Origin: Ignavibacteriota bacterium
GTDB lineage: Bacteria; Bacteroidota; Ignavibacteria; UBA10030; SZUA-254
Length of the DNA: 8,415 nt
Assembly: GCA_016191715.1 (NCBI GenBank)
Contig: JACPVN010000287.1
Coordinates: forward strand, 1 to 8,415
Direction: 5' to 3'
A model generated the notes under the pieces. It saw nothing but the letters and a program-made list of their open reading frames with translations, was not told the DNA's origin and ran no database searches. Numbering within the stretch: position 1 is the first letter of the stretch; each line of letters starts with the position of its first letter. Below are positions 6,301-8,415 of the stretch, piece after piece. Made by a program: the position numbers and the translations under genes.

Positions 6301-8415
6301 TTGTTCAGATATGTCGTTGCAGGATTAGTAATGACAACTGTCGGTGCGATGGTATCAACAGTAAATAGGTTGCTCGTTGTTGCTGTTAATCCATTGGCAT
6401 TGGTCGCCAACGCTGTTACTGTATGTGGTCCATCAATTAATGGAGAAGTAACGGTTGTGGACCAATTCCCGTTTCCGTCTGCTGTTACTGTATCAAACGG
6501 AACACCATCCATTGAAACAATGACAGGAAGATTCGGATCCGTTGTTCCGGAAACGGTCGGAGTGTTATCATTCGTCGAACTTGCATTTGCCGGAGTTGAA
6601 ATTGCAACCGGCGGCGGCAGTGTGTTGATGGTGAATGTGTTTGTGTTTGAGAAGCCGGAAGTATTATCAGCCGCATCTGTTGATGTAGCTTTGATTGTGT
6701 GACTTCCCTGAGCAAGAGCCGCGCTGACCTTGCTGAAGTTTCCTGATCCGTTTGCAGTTGTCGAATCAACTAAAACTCCGTCAACATAAAGACGGACTTT
6801 GCTGTTTGCTTCTGCAGTACCTGTGAAAGTCGGAGTAGTTGTTGTAACAATACTTCCGTTTGCAGGTAAGATGACAACCGGCGCATTAGGTGCGAATGTG
6901 TCAATGGTAAAGGTATTTGTGTTCGAGAACCCTGAAGTATTACCAATGGCATCGGTTGATGTTGCTGTAATCGTATGACTTCCCTGTGCTAATGTCGCGC
7001 TGACTTTATTAAAGTTTCCTGAACCATCTGCTGTAGTTGAATCAACCAACAGACCATCAACATACAGTCGGACTTTGCTGTTCGCTTCTGCAGTTCCGAT
7101 GAACGTCGGTGTTGTTGTTGTAATCGTACTGCCATCAGCGGGAGAAAGAACAACCGGTGCGCTCGGCGCTTGTGTATCAATCGTGAACGTATTTGTGTTC
7201 GAGAATCCGGAAGTGTTTCCTGCAGCATCTGTTGATGTCGCTTTGATAGTATGACTACCTTGTGCCAATGTTGCACTAACTTTGCTGAAATTCCCTGAAC
7301 CGTCTGCTGTTGCTGAATCAACCAACACACCATCAACATACAACCGGACTTTGGTGTTCGCTTCTGCAGTTCCGGTGAATGTCGGTGTCGTGGTTGTTAC
7401 AACGCTTCCGTCTGCGGGAAGAATGACAACCGGAGCGTTCGGCGCACTTGTATCAATTGTAAAAGTATTGATGTTTGAGAAACCGGATGTATTTTCTGCC
7501 GCATCGGTTGACGTTACTTTGATTGTATGACTTCCCTGAGCCAACGCCGCGCTCACTTTACTAAAGTTTCCTGAACCGTTTGCTGTCGTTGAATCAACTA
7601 ACACTCCATCAACATACAACCGAACTTTACTATTTGCTTCCGCTGTTCCTGTAAATGTCGGTGTCGTAGTTGCAACGGCGCTTCCATCAGCAGGTAAAAT
7701 AACAACAGGTGCGTTTGGTGCGACAGTATCAATCGTAAATGTATTTGTGTTCGAGAAGCCGGAAGTATTTCCTGCCGCATCGGTTGATGTTGCTTTGATG
7801 GTATGACTTCCTTGTGCAAGAGCCGAACTGATTTTTCTAAAGTTTCCCGAACCATCAGCTGTTGTTGAATCAACAAGAACACCGTCAACATAGAGTCGAA
7901 CGTTGCTGTTCGCTTCTGCTGTGCCGGTAATTGTCGGTGTTGTCGTGGTAACGATACTTCCATCAGCAGGAAGAATCACGACGGGCGCGTTTGGTGCGAC
8001 AGTATCAATCGTAAATGTATTTGTGTTCGAGAACCCGGATGTGTTTCCAGCCGCATCGGTTGATGTTGCTTTGATTGTGTGACTTCCTTGTGCCAATGCC
8101 GCGCTGACTTTGCTGAAGTTTCCTGAACCATTTGCAGTTGTCGAATCAACCAAGACACCATCAACATAAAGACGGACGTTGCTGTTTGCTTCCGCTGTTC
8201 CTGTGAATGTCGGTGTTGTTGTGGTGATGATACTTCCATCAGCAGGCAAAATGACAACGGGGGCATTTGGTGCAATCGAATCTATAGTAAATGTGTTTGT
8301 GTTCGAGAAACCGGATGTATTTCCTGCCGCATCGGTTGATGTTGCTTTGATGGTATGACTTCCTTGTGCAAGAGCCGAACTGATTTTTCTAAAGTTTCCC
8401 GAACCATCAGCTGTT
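3072..8415 (-). CDS. Giant Ig-repeat protein with type IX sorting tail, 5' partial
   Basis: The frame is open from the right edge to a TAA at 3074-3072; 1780 residues are visible. The true start lies outside the window. The internal TTG at 8249 sits inside a repeat module and is not a start. Numbered from the first full codon: half an Ig module (1-41), six near-identical 92-residue modules (42-593), six diverged 90-residue modules (594-1133), IPT/TIG (1134-1227), SdrD-B-like (1228-1337), an unassigned region (1338-1678) and a Por-type sorting domain (1679-1780). Only four cysteines are visible (835, 899, 1352, 1426). The architecture fits an exported stalk or adhesin delivered by the type IX system and anchored or released at the cell surface. 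The ligand is unknown. A terminator follows, and the DUF11 gene lies downstream on the same strand. Confidence 0.92.
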   Translation of the reverse strand, partial: TADGSGNFRKISSALAQGSHTIKATSTDAAGNTSGFSNTNTFTIDSIAPNAPVVILPADGSIITTTTPTFTGTAEANSNVRLYVDGVLVDSTTANGSGNFSKVSAALAQGSHTIKATSTDAAGNTSGFSNTNTFTIDTVAPNAPVVILPADGSIVTTTTPTITGTAEANSNVRLYVDGVLVDSTTADGSGNFRKISSALAQGSHTIKATSTDAAGNTSGFSNTNTFTIDTVAPNAPVVILPADGSAVATTTPTFTGTAEANSKVRLYVDGVLVDSTTANGSGNFSKVSAALAQGSHTIKVTSTDAAENTSGFSNINTFTIDTSAPNAPVVILPADGSVVTTTTPTFTGTAEANTKVRLYVDGVLVDSATADGSGNFSKVSATLAQGSHTIKATSTDAAGNTSGFSNTNTFTIDTQAPSAPVVLSPADGSTITTTTPTFIGTAEANSKVRLYVDGLLVDSTTADGSGNFNKVSATLAQGSHTITATSTDAIGNTSGFSNTNTFTIDTFAPNAPVVILPANGSIVTTTTPTFTGTAEANSKVRLYVDGVLVDSTTANGSGNFSKVSAALAQGSHTIKATSTDAADNTSGFSNTNTFTINTLPPPVAISTPANASSTNDNTPTVSGTTDPNLPVIVSMDGVPFDTVTADGNGNWSTTVTSPLIDGPHTVTALATNANGLTATTSNLFTVDTIAPTVVITNPATTYLNNPVLSGIGGTAETFTRLVISIDGVPVDTIQLGNNVNWISDYTGTLPEGPHTISVTATDPAGNIGTTTKPIVVDTIPPSITVASPADNSVTSDNTPPISGLAEPNALVVVYVDGVPIDSMIAVGGVWSTDRCPVLSDGPHTVSATGRDAANNQNNSAVNNFTVDANAPAVTITTPANGSTTSNTQPPINGTSEPGCTVVLSLDGVPVDTFNIPVNGLWNYNPPAPLAEGPHTSSAVATDATGNTATATSTFTIDTTLPYVTIVTPADGSTLTTVTPTLTGTAEPATTVRVYLDDSLITTFTQNGTGAWSRVSPVLAQGTHTAYATATDAAGNMATSATHTFSIDNVLPSVSVVTPPDGSTTNSNTPTLSGTADPNTTVKVYLDGVLDTTFTQDVTGLWSYPSGVLTEGYHQLSATATDGASNTATSATNTFRILTTPVLTIISPATKRVGYPAFTMIVSGENFRPTSVVRFNGSDRLTTYVSPTQLLVDVPETDLVNVGSKNVSVFTPAPGGGISNSLPFTVTGATISGLVFYDVNRNGVRDPNEVGIGGIRMNASATNPTNNQLTMTQPNGTYLFTNVSLDDYSIMESLPSGWATKSPVTGSYDVSIAIGADLFGYDFANFVFSDTGSYRTFTPIDLIQKKAVSRKKCNGFTFSFNFQNNTGRKANGLYVEFNNVVTQFTTYSPFEEMVDLGQNAQDYKFYGPVIDTGQVVVISGFSAVTPCRIRIEKWWWLWNDTNTSKKRSEGPMWASFFASTLPMPNNANVRDEVMSNGQIISYGLQVGVPSSENSRKYAWVDIRKSGDFQSSLIDKIGLHTGSPRGFTNGPRAGAIVGKLKKISPSKFNNRLFAELLALKFNIWASNVNMTPYGFGELVFQENNNPLSGLMIKDIAKRADTLMTFWKDFADSSLYMNMDTTVRKLNFAFNGPLDTNSFALRTRAKGVRSVTDVDFLRANPGATPATQIEEPALTGLDDLLPKQFVLHQNYPDPFNPSTTISFDLPANSIVTIKVYDLLGKEIATPFNQEEMDAGIQTFEFDGSNLASGVYFYKIVVTVSSESDDDRLSGQSFVSTKKMMLLR
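3381..4403 (-). other. Unassigned 341-residue region before the sorting domain
   Basis: Residues 1338-1678 match no domain I can name with confidence. The first half looks beta-rich, has two cysteines (C1352 and C1426) that could pair, and then WWWLW (1433-1437). The second half contains LFAELLALKFNIWAS, PYGFGELVF and PLSGLMIKDIAKRADTLM, which look helical. They resemble a segment I recall before sorting tails in related secreted proteins, but I cannot verify this. It ends in a linker with EEPALTGLDDLLP. It may be the functional part of the protein, with the repeats as stalk, but no catalytic motif is visible. Confidence 0.6.
4404..4733 (-). other. SdrD-B-like (Cna-B-type) domain
   Basis: Residues 1228-1337 begin ISGLVFYDVNRNGVRDPNE, the usual opening of SdrD-B-like domains, with an acidic D-x-N-x-N-G-x-x-D-x-x-E loop that typically binds calcium. 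QPNGTYLFTNV and YDFANFVFSD fit the middle and closing strands of the fold. The domain probably stiffens the stalk. Confidence 0.85.
4734..5015 (-). other. IPT/TIG domain
   Basis: Residues 1134-1227 have the IPT/TIG pattern: an I-x-x-ISPA opening, VSGENF, SVVRFNGS, a YVSPTQLLVDVP strand and a final strand with VFTPAPGGG and LPFTV. These Ig-fold domains occur in surface proteins, often as spacers. It separates the Ig array from the C-terminal domains. Confidence 0.85.
5016..6635 (-). repeat. Six diverged 90-residue Ig-like modules
   Basis: Units of exactly 270 bp lie at 6366-6635, 6096-6365, 5826-6095, 5556-5825, 5286-5555 and 5016-5285. They share F-x-[IV]-[DN] at the start, a P-A-[DN]-[GN]-S-like turn, a [DG]-[GD]-[VS]-[PL] turn, a core Trp, [DEQ]-G-x-H and A-T-x-A-x-x-N. 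They differ widely in sequence and so are an older set than the 92-residue units. The fifth unit (5286-5555), with TLTGTAEP and VLAQGTHT, is the closest to the expanded array. Two carry a single cysteine each (residues 835 and 899). Confidence 0.9.
6636..8415 (-). repeat. Tandem array of near-identical 276-bp Ig-like modules
   Basis: Six complete units, each exactly 276 bp (92 codons), lie at 8016-8291, 7740-8015, 7464-7739, 7188-7463, 6912-7187 and 6636-6911. A partial unit at 8292-8415 runs off the edge. Each unit starts FTID, then has APNAPVVILPADGS, TGTAEAN, VRLYVDG, GSGNF, LAQGSHTI and STDAAGNTSGFSN, with small variations. This matches the bacterial Ig-like family often seen in large adhesins (Big_13- or Big_6-like; exact family not checked). 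The first and sixth complete units differ at only about 6 of 92 residues by eye. No unit is frameshifted. More copies probably lie to the right. Confidence 0.93.
8317..8415 (-). repeat. 99-bp perfect copy of 7765-7863
   Basis: The last 99 bases of the window are identical to 7765-7863, an offset of 552 bp or exactly two modules. The module between them differs at about 16 of the same 99 positions. The identity reaches the window edge, so the true tract may be longer. This points to a recent two-module duplication or gene conversion. Confidence 0.95.

Noticed and set aside
6259..6702. Plus-strand open frame of 147 codons opposite the Ig modules
   Set aside because: It is antisense to a clearly coding repeat array. 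The lack of stops follows from the Thr/Val-rich codon use of the real frame, and similar antisense frames recur with the repeat period.
8247..8249. TTG as the start codon of the Ig-repeat protein
   Set aside because: It encodes the Leu of the repeated ILPADGS motif, the frame continues upstream with perfect module structure to the window edge, and no signal peptide follows.
6636..8415. CRISPR array or mobile-element repeats
   Set aside because: The repeats are 276 bp, in frame and continuous without spacers, and encode Ig-like modules. No transposase or terminal inverted repeats are present.

Overview
The window looks like surface or secretion DNA from a Bacteroidota/Chlorobiota-type bacterium, most likely of the Ignavibacteria/Kapabacteria group. 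The clearest sign is the C-terminal tail of the large protein. It carries QNYPDPFNPST, then a VYDLLGKE strand, then a LASGVYFYK strand, which is the layout of a type IX secretion (Por-type) sorting domain. This placement rests on remembered family features; no search was run.

There are two genes, both on the minus strand and both running off the window. Upstream (right side, 3072-8415) is a giant multidomain extracellular protein. Its 5' end is missing, and 1780 residues are visible. From N to C it has half of one bacterial Ig-like module, six nearly identical 92-residue modules, six diverged 90-residue modules, an IPT/TIG domain, an SdrD-B-like domain, about 341 residues of unassigned sequence with a Trp-rich patch, and the sorting domain. 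A GC-rich hairpin with a U-tract lies 63 nt past its stop.

Downstream (left side, 1-2499) is a second secreted protein. It begins with an ATG, a good ribosome binding site and a signal peptide. It continues through a poorly assigned N-terminal region into at least three DUF11-type repeats, and is still open at position 1 after 833 codons.

The 572-bp gap between them (2500-3071) is AT-rich. It holds the terminator, two sigma70-like promoter candidates pointing at the DUF11 gene, and a 13-bp palindrome in the spacer of the better promoter. I see no convincing small gene or RNA gene in it.

Both proteins look like exported, repeat-built surface or adhesive proteins, probably transcribed separately. 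No mobile element, CRISPR array, tRNA or rRNA was seen. The most notable features are the mosaic near-identity of the Ig array, the unassigned domain next to the sorting tail, and the promoter/palindrome arrangement. I found no convincing evidence of a wholly new system.
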